From Cytophaga sp. FL35 (GTDB taxonomy: Bacteria > Bacteroidota > Bacteroidia > Flavobacteriales > Flavobacteriaceae): a DNA stretch of 64,000 nt. Below are positions 55,707-64,000 of the stretch, piece by piece. The notes beneath the pieces were generated by a model. The model searched no databases. It saw only the letters and a list, made by a program, of their open reading frames with translations, and had not been told where the DNA came from. Both the position numbers and the translations under genes were made by a program. The stretch covers positions 62,001 to 126,000 of the forward strand of contig NZ_JACSOH010000010.1 of assembly GCF_014349235.1 (NCBI RefSeq), given 5' to 3'. Each line of letters opens with the position of its first letter. The stretch's first letter is position 1.

Positions 55707-57215
55707 TTATATAGAGGTATTTTCGGTGACTATTTTCGTATTAAAAACTAAGCCTTGTAAATCTTTTTCCTCATGTTTTTTGGTACAAAGGCTTACGATA
55801 ACATTGATGATAAAGCCTACTAGAAACGACCACCATGAAATATAGAGAAAAGGATCTTCTATATGAAAAAAGTGTTCTTTAAAAACATTTAAGAAAACGG
55901 CAAAGGCAATTCCGATTATCAATGCCGAAAGTCCGCCCCATTGAGTAGTTCTTTTCCAGAAAATACCCAATAGGAGAATGGCGAAGAGGGGCCCTTGAAA
56001 ATAGGACATAAAGGTCTGTATGGCCACATATATTCCCGGGAAATCACTGCTGATAGGTGAGGTCGCCACCCCGAATATGAGTAGAACCAAGGTGGTTATT
56101 TGTCCAACTTTTAAATAATGCTTGTCACTTGCACCTTTTTTAATAAAAGGCTCATAAATATCTTTGGTAAACAGGGTGGCAGTAGAGTTCAAAAGGGAAT
56201 CGACACTCGACATAAGTCCGGCAAAAAAAGCAGCGAACATAAGACCTACCAATCCTGGAGGCAGAATACTTTTTATCATCATGGGCAATGCCTGGTCACC
56301 ATCTGACAAATCTGGGTGTACCACCACGGCCATCAACCCCGGAAATAGCACCAAAATAGGAATGAACATTTTTAAGGCCGATCCAAATATCATACTAGCT
56401 TTGGCATGCCATTCATTTTTAGCTGTAAGACATCGTTGAACAATAGACTGATTACCGATCATGTAGGCATTTGCCATTACAAAGGTCAAACCGAACAGAA
56501 TGCCTGTCCACGGAAATGGAGAAGTGGTGTCAGAAGGTTGAATGATATCAAAATGACTTTGGTATTCTGGTCCCATGGTAATTATTTTCTCTACCATGTT
56601 TTCCCATCCACCAACGGCGTGCAATCCTAAGAAAACGAGGGCAAATCCACCTACGAACATGATTATCATTTGAACTACATCGGTCATGATAACCGCTGTA
56701 ATTCCACCGAAATAGGTATAAAGGCCAACCACTCCGGCGGTGGAAAGAATTGAGATCCAAATGGGCCAACCCATGAGCACGTTGAGCAATACGGCACTTG
56801 CCCAAAAGAGTACACCAAGATCGAGAGCAAAAAATAGTATCCAAGTAGCGGAAGCAATCGTTCTGACCGATTTGTTGTACCTGCGTCCCAAATATTCGGG
56901 AATGGTGTACATGCCACCACGCCAGAAATAGGGTATAAAAATAAAGGCGGCCAATAGCATGGCCGGTACGGAACCAACCCAATCAAAGTTACCTACTGAT
57001 ACACCATATCTATAAGCCTGGCCGGAAACGCCTACAAAATCGAGTGCCCCAATATCAGATACGACTATCGACATACCGATGGCCCAAAAAGGCAAGCTTT
57101 TGCCACCTAGAAAATAGTCTTCTGAGGTATTTACAAATTTCTTAAAGTAAAGTCCTAATAGCAGCATTCCTACGATATAGGCGATGACAATAAAATAGTC
57201 GATTCCGGCAAGCAT
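55707..57215 (-). CDS. Sodium:solute symporter (SSS family)
   Basis: Inner-membrane symporter of 502 residues with about thirteen helices. The N-terminus MLAGIDYFIVIAYIVGMLLLGLYF and the motifs EDYFLGGKSLPFWAIGMSIV and GLMFAAFFAGLMSSVDSLLNS match SGLT-type sugar symporters. It is the first gene of the leftward PUL operon and should import the sugar or small oligosaccharide released in the periplasm. The substrate is not predictable by eye. Confidence 0.92.
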   Translation of the reverse strand: MLAGIDYFIVIAYIVGMLLLGLYFKKFVNTSEDYFLGGKSLPFWAIGMSIVVSDIGALDFVGVSGQAYRYGVSVGNFDWVGSVPAMLLAAFIFIPYFWRGGMYTIPEYLGRRYNKSVRTIASATWILFFALDLGVLFWASAVLLNVLMGWPIWISILSTAGVVGLYTYFGGITAVIMTDVVQMIIMFVGGFALVFLGLHAVGGWENMVEKIITMGPEYQSHFDIIQPSDTTSPFPWTGILFGLTFVMANAYMIGNQSIVQRCLTAKNEWHAKASMIFGSALKMFIPILVLFPGLMAVVVHPDLSDGDQALPMMIKSILPPGLVGLMFAAFFAGLMSSVDSLLNSTATLFTKDIYEPFIKKGASDKHYLKVGQITTLVLLIFGVATSPISSDFPGIYVAIQTFMSYFQGPLFAILLLGIFWKRTTQWGGLSALIIGIAFAVFLNVFKEHFFHIEDPFLYISWWSFLVGFIINVIVSLCTKKHEEKDLQGLVFNTKIVTENTSI

Positions 57216-57713
57216 AGATGGTATAGTTTGATTGCTTACAAAGTACGCTCAATAGACTTCAATTCATTTCTTATATTTTATACACTTTACGTGAAATTTT
57301 AACATAATCGATGATTTATTCTTTTAAATGTGTCGGGATAGGTTAAAATATCTTATAAGGAATTAAGTAGTCTTTAGAGCATTGGACAATTTTCTTTCCG
57401 TAGTTTATTCAAAAAGAACTCAAACCATCGATTTCGGTAAAAATGTTGGATTATTATAACTGAATTTGTGTCTTACAATTGGTGGAAATAGCCCCAAATA
57501 GTCATGTCACAAATTCATTTTCCTATGATTTTTGACTAAAAATTAATGATATATTAACCATAATTTTTTCTTGTGGTAAAACAGCGAAAATATTGGTCAA
57601 TATTACATATGTAATTAATAATATACCATATGTTTTGAAAGGCAGAATCGGATAGTTTTGTTAGGAATTAAACATCATTTCATTCAATTTCCTAATTAAC
57701 TAATTCTACCAAG
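57216..57713. promoter_or_regulatory. Divergent PUL control region (498 bp) with dyads
   Basis: No gene is visible. It contains the 16-bp dyad AATATTG-GT-CAATATT (57589-57604), an overlapping perfect 14-bp palindrome ATTACATATGTAAT (57602-57615) and a TAGTTTTG -7 element (57653-57660) with TTTG 15 bases in front (57634-57637). These lie 50-125 bases ahead of susC and look like an operator pair for its regulator. A promoter for the leftward operon must also be here but was not clear. Confidence 0.5.
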
Positions 57714-60700
57714 ATGAAAAAACCAATGATTCGTTCGTTACTTTTTCTTTTGTTCGTTCTCTCCGTAACAGGGGTAATGGCACAAAGGGAAATTACCGGA
57801 ACTGTCAGCAGTACAGATGGAGAACTCTTACCCGGAGTATCCGTGGTTCTTAAAGGAACCACTACAGGGGTAAGCACCGATTTTGACGGTAACTACAGTA
57901 TTAATGTGCCCGGCAATGATGCCGTACTTTTATTTTCGTATATAGGAATGTCTTCCAAAGAAGTGCCTGTTGGAAGTCAAAATACCTTAAATGTCTCACT
58001 TGAACCCAGTTCTGAAGCCTTAGACGAGGTGGTGGTCACTGCACTGGGTATTTCCCGAGAGAAAAAATCCTTGGGGTATTCGGTAAGTGAGGTCGATGGA
58101 GATGCACTGGACAATGTACCACAAGAAAATGCTTTGAATGCTCTTTCGGGAAAAGTTTCCGGGGTAGCGATCAATAGTACAGGAGCACCGGGCTCTTCCG
58201 TGAGCATGGTTATTAGGGGAGCAACTTCCCTTTCAAGCGATAACCAACCGCTTTTTGTAATTGATGGAGTTCCGGTTTATAACTCCTTGAACAACGTGGG
58301 TGGCGTTGGTCGCGATAACCGAGTCGATTATGGTAATGCTATTTCGGATATTAATGCGGACGACATAGAAACCATGACGGTCTTGAAAGGGGCCAGTGCA
58401 GCCGCTTTGTACGGTTCTCGTGCCGGTAATGGAGTGGTATTGATTACTACCAAATCAGGAAAGGCCAAAAAGGGGATGGGCGTTACCATTAATTCCAGTA
58501 CGGTATTTGACATCCCGTACAGATACCTTGATACGCACACAAGATTTGCTGCGGGCTCAAGACCATATACTGAAGATAATTTTCCCTCAAATGAATATGG
58601 GGCCATACTCATAGGTGAGACTTCATCGGCTTGGGCCGGTCCTGCTTTGGATCAAGGAATTAATGCCATTCATTGGCCCTACACGGCCGAAGAAATTGCA
58701 AGTGGAGTTCCAGTACCTCGAGAATTGAAATCGTACGACAATGCCGCCAACTTTTTTAACACGGCAATTACATCAACCAACAACATTTCCATTCAAGATA
58801 ATACCGAAAGGCTTAATTATAGGCTTTCTTATACCAATCTGGAGAACAAAGGTTTTATACCTAATTCCGATTTGAGCAAGAACAGTATCAATTTGAACTC
58901 TTCTCTCAAATTGGTAGATAACTTTACCGTAAGCTCAAGTCTTAATTATACCAAAACGGCCAGTGACAACAGACCGGCCGGAAATAGGGGAGCCAACCCC
59001 ATTCAGGCGATGTACGAGCTGGCACCGCACATTGATGTAAGGGACCTTGAAGATTATTGGTTGACAGATTATGAAGGACTTCGTCAAAATTCTCCCTACG
59101 CCTTTGGAGATGACCCAACGGAGACAGAATGGAACAATCCTTATTATTTGGCCAACGAGGTCAATAACAGTTTTGAAAGAAACCGATTTTATGGGAATGT
59201 AAAGGCAGACTGGCAGATAAATAGTGAATTGTCAGGAATGATCCGTTACAACTTTGATGAGGTTAATGAAGTTCGTGAAACTAAAATCTCGAACGGATAT
59301 ACCAACGAAATGAACGGGGCCTACGGTATCACCGATATTTTTAGAAATGAGACCAATATCGATTTTCTTTTGACCTACGCTAAAAAATTCAATAATTGGG
59401 ATTTTTCGGCCTCCTTCGGAGGTAACAGAAGGGTAAATAGAACGTCTCAGGTAACCAATTCTACCAAGGATAGGGGGCAAGGGCTACTGACGCCTAATTT
59501 GTTTACTTTAAGTAATATCGCTCCTGAAAACTTGAACTATAATTCCTATAATACAGAAAGACAGGTAAACAGTTTATACGGCCTGGCAAGTATCGGTTTT
59601 ATGGATACTTTCTTTGTGGATGTCACCGGTCGTAATGATTGGTCGAGTACCTTGCCCGAGACTAACAATTCTTATTTCTATCCGTCAGTATCGGCAAGTT
59701 TATTATTGAACAACGCCCTCAATTTGGGAAACAAGGTTTCATTGGTAAAATTAAGAGCAGGTTATGCTGAAGTCGGAAATGATACAGACCCCTACAACCT
59801 AGTTCCTATTTTGAATAGTGGCGATTCGTGGGATGGTGGTTCTATGTTATCGGTTCCTGGAAACCTTTTAAATCCTGAGTTAAAACCAGAGTCACAAAAT
59901 TCATGGGAAGCAGGTTTAGACCTAGCTTTTTTCAGTAACAGGTTGCGATTTGATTTTACGTATTATGAAAGCGATAATAAAGACCAGATTTTTCCGGTTA
60001 ATACGCCCATTTCGTCAGGGTATAACTCTAAGTTCATTAATGCCGGTCTGATTACCAGTGAAGGTATCGAAGCAGGTTTGAACGCGACTATAGTATCCAA
60101 AAACGATTGGAACTGGGATATGGGCTTTATTTTTAGCCGTAACCGTACCAAGGTAATGGAGTTGGCGGATGGGATGACTTCCGTTACTCTTTGGACCGAT
60201 GCTCGTGGTGGCGCCATCACCTGGATCGGTGAAGAAATCGGTAATATTTTTGATGCCGCTATGGTTCGGGTAGAAGACCCTAATTCACCTTATTTTGGAT
60301 GGCCTATAATCGATGAGGAAGGATTTGAAAGTAGTGACCGTACTAGAGAAGATGAAGATGGAAATAGGGTAGCACCCATCATAGGAAATTTCAATCCAGA
60401 TTTCAACTTGGGTATGACCACTTCGGCATCCTATAAAAATTGGACGCTCTCTATGAACTTTGACTGGAGAAAAGGTGGTCAGTTTGTTTCCCAAACCCAC
60501 CGTTATGGTGAGTCTGATATGCACACCCAAAGGTGGTTAGATAAGTTGCACAACTTTAGTGATGTAGGTGATTTGCCCTCATATTTAAAAGAAAATGCGG
60601 ATCAATATCTTTCCCCTGATGGTGAATTCTATGTACTGGTAGGAGGACCTACTGCTGCTGATGGGGGCTTTCCCATAGAAGAAGGAGGAGTAACTCTTAG

Positions 60701-61127
60701 TGACGGTGTATTTATGCCTGGTGTACAAGGGGAGTATGACGAAAATGGGAACTTCGTGGCGACCGCCGAAAATTTAGGTGGGCCCGGAACGGTATATACC
60801 CGTTACCAAGATCACTATGGATGGGATTTTACAAGAAATGCCACATTTGATGCCGATTATGTAAAGCTTCGGGAAATCTCATTGACCTACAACGTGCCTT
60901 CTAAATCTATCAAACAAATCGGATTGCAAAACTTGGCTATTTCCCTGTACAGTAGAAACGTGATTCTCTGGACGAAAGCCGATATTGGTATTGATCCAGA
61001 AATGGCATTTCAACCGGAATCTAGCGAGCAGGGAAGAAGTGGCATCCAATTCAAACAAGGTATTGAAAGGTTTAATGTAAATCCGTGGGCAATTCCTGTC
61101 GGATTTAAATTAAGTGTAGGATTTTAA
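57714..61127 (+). CDS. SusC/RagA-type TonB-dependent transporter
   Basis: Outer-membrane glycan importer of 1137 residues. A signal peptide ends at VMA-Q (about residue 23). A carboxypeptidase-like regulatory domain (about 26-105) is followed by a TonB box region (EALDEVVVTALGISREKKSLG), a plug domain with VMVIRGATSLSSDNQPLFVIDGVP-type SusC signature (SLSSDNQPLFVIDGVPVYN), and a barrel that ends GFKLSVGF. It pairs with the SusD protein 33 bases downstream. Confidence 0.96.
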   Translation: MKKPMIRSLLFLLFVLSVTGVMAQREITGTVSSTDGELLPGVSVVLKGTTTGVSTDFDGNYSINVPGNDAVLLFSYIGMSSKEVPVGSQNTLNVSLEPSSEALDEVVVTALGISREKKSLGYSVSEVDGDALDNVPQENALNALSGKVSGVAINSTGAPGSSVSMVIRGATSLSSDNQPLFVIDGVPVYNSLNNVGGVGRDNRVDYGNAISDINADDIETMTVLKGASAAALYGSRAGNGVVLITTKSGKAKKGMGVTINSSTVFDIPYRYLDTHTRFAAGSRPYTEDNFPSNEYGAILIGETSSAWAGPALDQGINAIHWPYTAEEIASGVPVPRELKSYDNAANFFNTAITSTNNISIQDNTERLNYRLSYTNLENKGFIPNSDLSKNSINLNSSLKLVDNFTVSSSLNYTKTASDNRPAGNRGANPIQAMYELAPHIDVRDLEDYWLTDYEGLRQNSPYAFGDDPTETEWNNPYYLANEVNNSFERNRFYGNVKADWQINSELSGMIRYNFDEVNEVRETKISNGYTNEMNGAYGITDIFRNETNIDFLLTYAKKFNNWDFSASFGGNRRVNRTSQVTNSTKDRGQGLLTPNLFTLSNIAPENLNYNSYNTERQVNSLYGLASIGFMDTFFVDVTGRNDWSSTLPETNNSYFYPSVSASLLLNNALNLGNKVSLVKLRAGYAEVGNDTDPYNLVPILNSGDSWDGGSMLSVPGNLLNPELKPESQNSWEAGLDLAFFSNRLRFDFTYYESDNKDQIFPVNTPISSGYNSKFINAGLITSEGIEAGLNATIVSKNDWNWDMGFIFSRNRTKVMELADGMTSVTLWTDARGGAITWIGEEIGNIFDAAMVRVEDPNSPYFGWPIIDEEGFESSDRTREDEDGNRVAPIIGNFNPDFNLGMTTSASYKNWTLSMNFDWRKGGQFVSQTHRYGESDMHTQRWLDKLHNFSDVGDLPSYLKENADQYLSPDGEFYVLVGGPTAADGGFPIEEGGVTLSDGVFMPGVQGEYDENGNFVATAENLGGPGTVYTRYQDHYGWDFTRNATFDADYVKLREISLTYNVPSKSIKQIGLQNLAISLYSRNVILWTKADIGIDPEMAFQPESSEQGRSGIQFKQGIERFNVNPWAIPVGFKLSVGF

Positions 61128-61160
61128 TCAGGTCAATTCAATAAAAAATTAGATATAGTT

Positions 61161-62867
61161 ATGAAGACTTTAAATAAAATAATGAACCTGGCTCTTTTAG
61201 CTGTGCTAGTAGTGCTCGGTTCGTGTGACGATGATATTACGGAGCGTAATATCAATCCGAATGGGGTCAATCTAGAAGAAGGGAATCCTAGCTTTTTGTT
61301 GACCGATGTTATGGTAAATACGGCTATGGATGTAGGCAATAAGGGTTATAGCAATCCTTTGGCCGCCTACGTTCAATATATTCAGAAAGATTCTTGGGGC
61401 ACCAATGATTATGATTGGGAAGGTGACGGTTGGGAAACTTATTATAACAATTTAAGAACCGTAAACCTGGCCTTGGAGCGCTCTCAAGAATCCGGACTGG
61501 TTTTTCATGAGGCCATTGCGATGATTTTAAGGGCACACAATTTTGCTCTCTTAACCGACTTTTATGGGGATGTGCCCTATACGGAAGCCTTGCAAGGGGC
61601 AGATGCTGATGGGGTCGATTTACCTAAATACGACTCTCAAGAATCGGTTTACAAGGGCTCAATAGCCAATTTTGAAGCTGCATCCCAAATGATTTCATCT
61701 AACATGTCCAGTTTGGAAACCATAAGTCCTTCTCAGGATATTTTCTTTGGCGGAGATGCCGAAAAATGGGAGAAATACGCCAACTCTTTGGCTTTGAGAT
61801 ATTACATGCGATTGTCTGAAAAAGACCCTGCATTTGCTAGTACCGGCGTCCAAAATACTTTGGCTAAACCACTTATGGAAAGTGTAGATGATGAGCTTGC
61901 TGTTTCCTATTTAGGCATTAGTCCCGGAGATTCGCAGCCTAGTAACGGTTTGTCAGGTACACCTTCTAATTTTACTCGGGTAAAGCCATGTACAACATTG
62001 ATTTACGCTTTAGAGGAACTAGATGACCCTAGAAGTGATATCTGGTTCGATGCTGTTGAGGTACCTACCCAAGTGGTAGCTCCTGCCGAAATGCCTTCAG
62101 GGCCATCCACTTTTCTAGAAATTTCCAACGGATTGCGATATATTAACAACGATTCTCTAGCGAGTAAAAACTTGGCCATTTATGACCCAGCAACTTGGTA
62201 TGCGGATCGTGAGGCAGGGCTTACTATGATTGATACCAATAGCGTATTTGTGGGCTTACCGGTGTCTAACCAAGGTACAGAACCTTATACCTATAACTTG
62301 AATCCGAGTCCGGTACAGGGTGGTGGTAATATTCATGTTTCCCTAATGAACCCTATGTTCAATGAACTTGAAGGTCCTAATCTAAAAGCGCGGGTATTTT
62401 CCTATGCTGAATTGTGCTTCTTAAAGGCCGAGGCCGCCTTAAAAGGATGGGGTACCGATGCCGAGGGTAATTATAACAAAGGTGTGGAGGCCTCTTTAGA
62501 AACTTGGGGCTTGGCCGATGCCTATGATGATTATATCGACAATGAAGGGGTTGCCTATGATGGAACCTTGGAACAATTGATGGAGCAAAAATGGATAGCC
62601 AATTTTAGTTCGGCATCCGAAGCTTATTTGGACTGGAGGAGAACAGGACTTCCAGATTTAAGACCGGGTCCCTTTGCGAAGTCCGATGTGATTCCCGTAA
62701 GATTTGTTTATCCGACCGAAAACAGTACCCTCAACCGCGAAAACTATTACAGCGCGTTGAATAGCTTAGAAGAAACAGAACATACGGATGATGTACCTGG
62801 TTATATTCAAAATGATACCCCTTGGTCAAAACCTTGGGTATTACAGGGGGTTGACCAACCTTGGTAG
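61161..62867 (+). CDS. SusD/RagB family lipoprotein
   Basis: Surface glycan-binding lipoprotein of 568 residues with the lipobox VVLGSC near residue 22. It resembles the SusD/RagB-like_2 branch: NPNGVNLEEGNPSFLLTD, WETYYNNLRTVNLALE, FYGDVPYTEAL and FSYAELCFLKAEAALKGW. It covers the SusC barrel and delivers the glycan. It lies directly after susC in one transcript; a terminator-like hairpin follows. Confidence 0.94.
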   Translation: MKTLNKIMNLALLAVLVVLGSCDDDITERNINPNGVNLEEGNPSFLLTDVMVNTAMDVGNKGYSNPLAAYVQYIQKDSWGTNDYDWEGDGWETYYNNLRTVNLALERSQESGLVFHEAIAMILRAHNFALLTDFYGDVPYTEALQGADADGVDLPKYDSQESVYKGSIANFEAASQMISSNMSSLETISPSQDIFFGGDAEKWEKYANSLALRYYMRLSEKDPAFASTGVQNTLAKPLMESVDDELAVSYLGISPGDSQPSNGLSGTPSNFTRVKPCTTLIYALEELDDPRSDIWFDAVEVPTQVVAPAEMPSGPSTFLEISNGLRYINNDSLASKNLAIYDPATWYADREAGLTMIDTNSVFVGLPVSNQGTEPYTYNLNPSPVQGGGNIHVSLMNPMFNELEGPNLKARVFSYAELCFLKAEAALKGWGTDAEGNYNKGVEASLETWGLADAYDDYIDNEGVAYDGTLEQLMEQKWIANFSSASEAYLDWRRTGLPDLRPGPFAKSDVIPVRFVYPTENSTLNRENYYSALNSLEETEHTDDVPGYIQNDTPWSKPWVLQGVDQPW

Positions 62868-62919
62868 TCTCCTAAGCGACGTTTGAGAATTATTAATTGT
62901 TGAGTTAGTTTATTGTTTT

Positions 62920-62951
62920 AATTACCTGGGGTTTCGGCCCTAGGTAATTTT
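62920..62951 (+). terminator. Terminator after susD
   Basis: Stem aattacctgggg / ccctaggtaatt with one mismatch (62920-62931 and about 62938-62949), followed by T residues. It can attenuate read-through into the next gene. Confidence 0.6.
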
Positions 62952-63010
62952 GTAGTATACAAACGATAGACAGTTCTATTATCCTGTTTTAACCATTTTA
63001 TCAAACTGCA

Positions 63011-64000
63011 TTGAAAATTAGAATTTTTCTTATTGGAATAGTTGTTCTTCTGCTAGGTTGTAAGTCGGAGGTCGAGAATGACCATTTAGATTTATCGAAA
63101 GCCGGAGTAATAATATCTAGTGGGGTGGACAAAATAATGCAGGAAACCCTTTTTGATGTTTTGACCGAGGAAATTGCCAAGAGAACCGCTTTGAATTTAT
63201 ACAAAGAAGATGCTACAGATGCAAAAACGGTCATCAAATTGGCATTACAAAGAGAAATGGACCACTTGGAAGCCCCTAAGGTAAACAGTTTCCTCTCGGA
63301 GACTAGCCTAAAAAAAGAGGGTTTTCATATTTACCATGAAGTCCTCGAAGACCAAGATGTCCTTTGGATTGTTGGCGCCGATGAACGAGGTCTTTTGTAC
63401 GGAATTGGCAAATTTCTGCGAATCGCTCAGTTGGAGAAGAATAAATTCACAATAAAAAACGGTATAGACCTGGTTTCTGAACCTGAGTACGCGCTTCGGG
63501 GCCACCAGTTCGGATATCGGAATACGGCCAATTCTTGGGATGCATGGACAGTGAAGCAATTTGACCAACATTTTCGGGAACAAATACTATTTGGTGCCAA
63601 CAGTTTTGAAAATATCCCTTTTCAAGAAGCAGGTTCGAGTCCACATTTTAAGGTGCATCCTCAAGAGATGGAGGTAGCAATGAGTGAAATATGTCAGAAA
63701 TACGGGGTGGATTATTGGGTGTGGACGCCCGCTCCCAAAGATTTAACGGAAGCTAATGCACACGAAGAAGGGTTAAAACAACAAGAGGCTTTTTATGCTC
63801 GAACCCCCAAATTGAACGGCGTTTTTGTTCCTGGTGGTGATCCTGGTGAAAACCATCCGTCGATGTTGATTCCTTATTTAAAGGACTTGGCCACTATCTT
63901 ACATAAATACCATCCAGAGGCCGGTATCTGGGTTTCTTTGCAGGGCTTTAATGAAGAGAAGACTTCTTATTTTTTTGAATACCTCCAAAAAGAAAAACCG
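63011..64000 (+). CDS. Lipoprotein with GH67/GH20-type N-terminus (cut by window edge)
   Basis: Frame open from a TTG at 63011 to the window edge (330 residues seen). An in-frame stop at 62990 and the lack of an ATG make the TTG the only start that yields a lipoprotein signal (KIRIFLIGIVVLLLGC). Residues about 30-160 look like the N-terminal domain of alpha-glucuronidase/GH20-type enzymes (GADERGLLYGIGKFL). Then comes a TIM-barrel-like start (YALRGHQFGYRNTANSWDAWT, FGANSFENIP). Presumably an outer-surface glycosidase of this PUL. Family assignment is tentative. Confidence 0.6.
   Translation, partial: MKIRIFLIGIVVLLLGCKSEVENDHLDLSKAGVIISSGVDKIMQETLFDVLTEEIAKRTALNLYKEDATDAKTVIKLALQREMDHLEAPKVNSFLSETSLKKEGFHIYHEVLEDQDVLWIVGADERGLLYGIGKFLRIAQLEKNKFTIKNGIDLVSEPEYALRGHQFGYRNTANSWDAWTVKQFDQHFREQILFGANSFENIPFQEAGSSPHFKVHPQEMEVAMSEICQKYGVDYWVWTPAPKDLTEANAHEEGLKQQEAFYARTPKLNGVFVPGGDPGENHPSMLIPYLKDLATILHKYHPEAGIWVSLQGFNEEKTSYFFEYLQKEKP

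Noticed and set aside
56548-56982. 144-residue minus-strand frame inside the symporter gene
   Set aside because: It is a shifted frame of the SSS gene, whose own frame is intact and matches the family.
63001-63237. Minus-strand frames at the right edge
   Set aside because: They are antisense to the lipoprotein frame starting at 63011, which has a signal peptide and runs to the window edge.
1-64000. CRISPR arrays, phage genes, insertion sequences
   Set aside because: No regularly spaced repeats, transposase, integrase or phage structural genes were seen on either strand.

Overview
The window is AT-rich DNA from a member of the Bacteroidota, most probably a marine Flavobacteriaceae. Signs of this are the SusC/SusD pair, the long SecA with a Bacteroidota-type C-terminus, the ABC-F/DUF4105/adenosyltransferase neighbourhood, the MerR-crtI-crtB-crtZ carotenoid operon, promoters of the TTG-N18/19-TAnnTTTG type and weak Shine-Dalgarno sequences. 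No phage, insertion sequence or CRISPR array was seen.

Left third (1 to 27.9 kb), mostly housekeeping: two related membrane histidine kinases (the first cut by the window edge), secA, a DUF2795 protein, a PduO-type cobalamin adenosyltransferase, a 49-residue membrane protein, a shortened methyltransferase-like protein, an ABC-F ATPase, a DUF4105 (Lnb-like) membrane protein, pssA, an operon kdsD-tatC-lptB, recQ, an LD-carboxypeptidase, rluF, a serine hydrolase lipoprotein, two SurA/PPIase-type chaperones with a MoxR ATPase, aconitase and a cysteine-free thioredoxin-fold protein.

Carotenoid block (27.9 to 31.6 kb): one tightly packed operon with its own promoter, encoding a MerR regulator that keeps the residues of a CarH-type B12 photoreceptor, then phytoene desaturase, phytoene synthase and carotene hydroxylase. 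A tRNA-Leu(GAG) follows.

Most interesting block (32.0 to 49.3 kb): an envelope polysaccharide locus fused to a nitric-oxide-type signalling operon. The carbohydrate half holds a response-regulator receiver fused to a polyprenyl-phosphate-sugar type GT2, a large GT-C-like membrane protein, an Ig-like lipoprotein, a membrane-anchored GH-A hydrolase, a GT4, a MOP-type flippase and a TPR/outer-membrane barrel protein. The signalling half encodes H-NOX, a PAS-PAS kinase, a FIST (NosP-like) sensor, a second kinase, an HPt protein and a stand-alone receiver, mostly with overlapping genes. The parts make up a complete phosphorelay that could end on the receiver of the glycosyltransferase itself. This is an inference from gene content.

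Right end (49.5 to 64 kb): a polysaccharide utilisation locus. A leftward operon (SSS symporter, two small membrane proteins, a cytoplasmic GH2 enzyme with the CsxA-like Asp acid/base, a DegT aminotransferase, a periplasmic glycerophosphodiesterase and a Gfo/Idh oxidoreductase) is divergent from susC, susD and a lipoprotein glycosidase-like gene that runs off the window. The 498-bp divergent region carries dyad operators and a promoter-like element.
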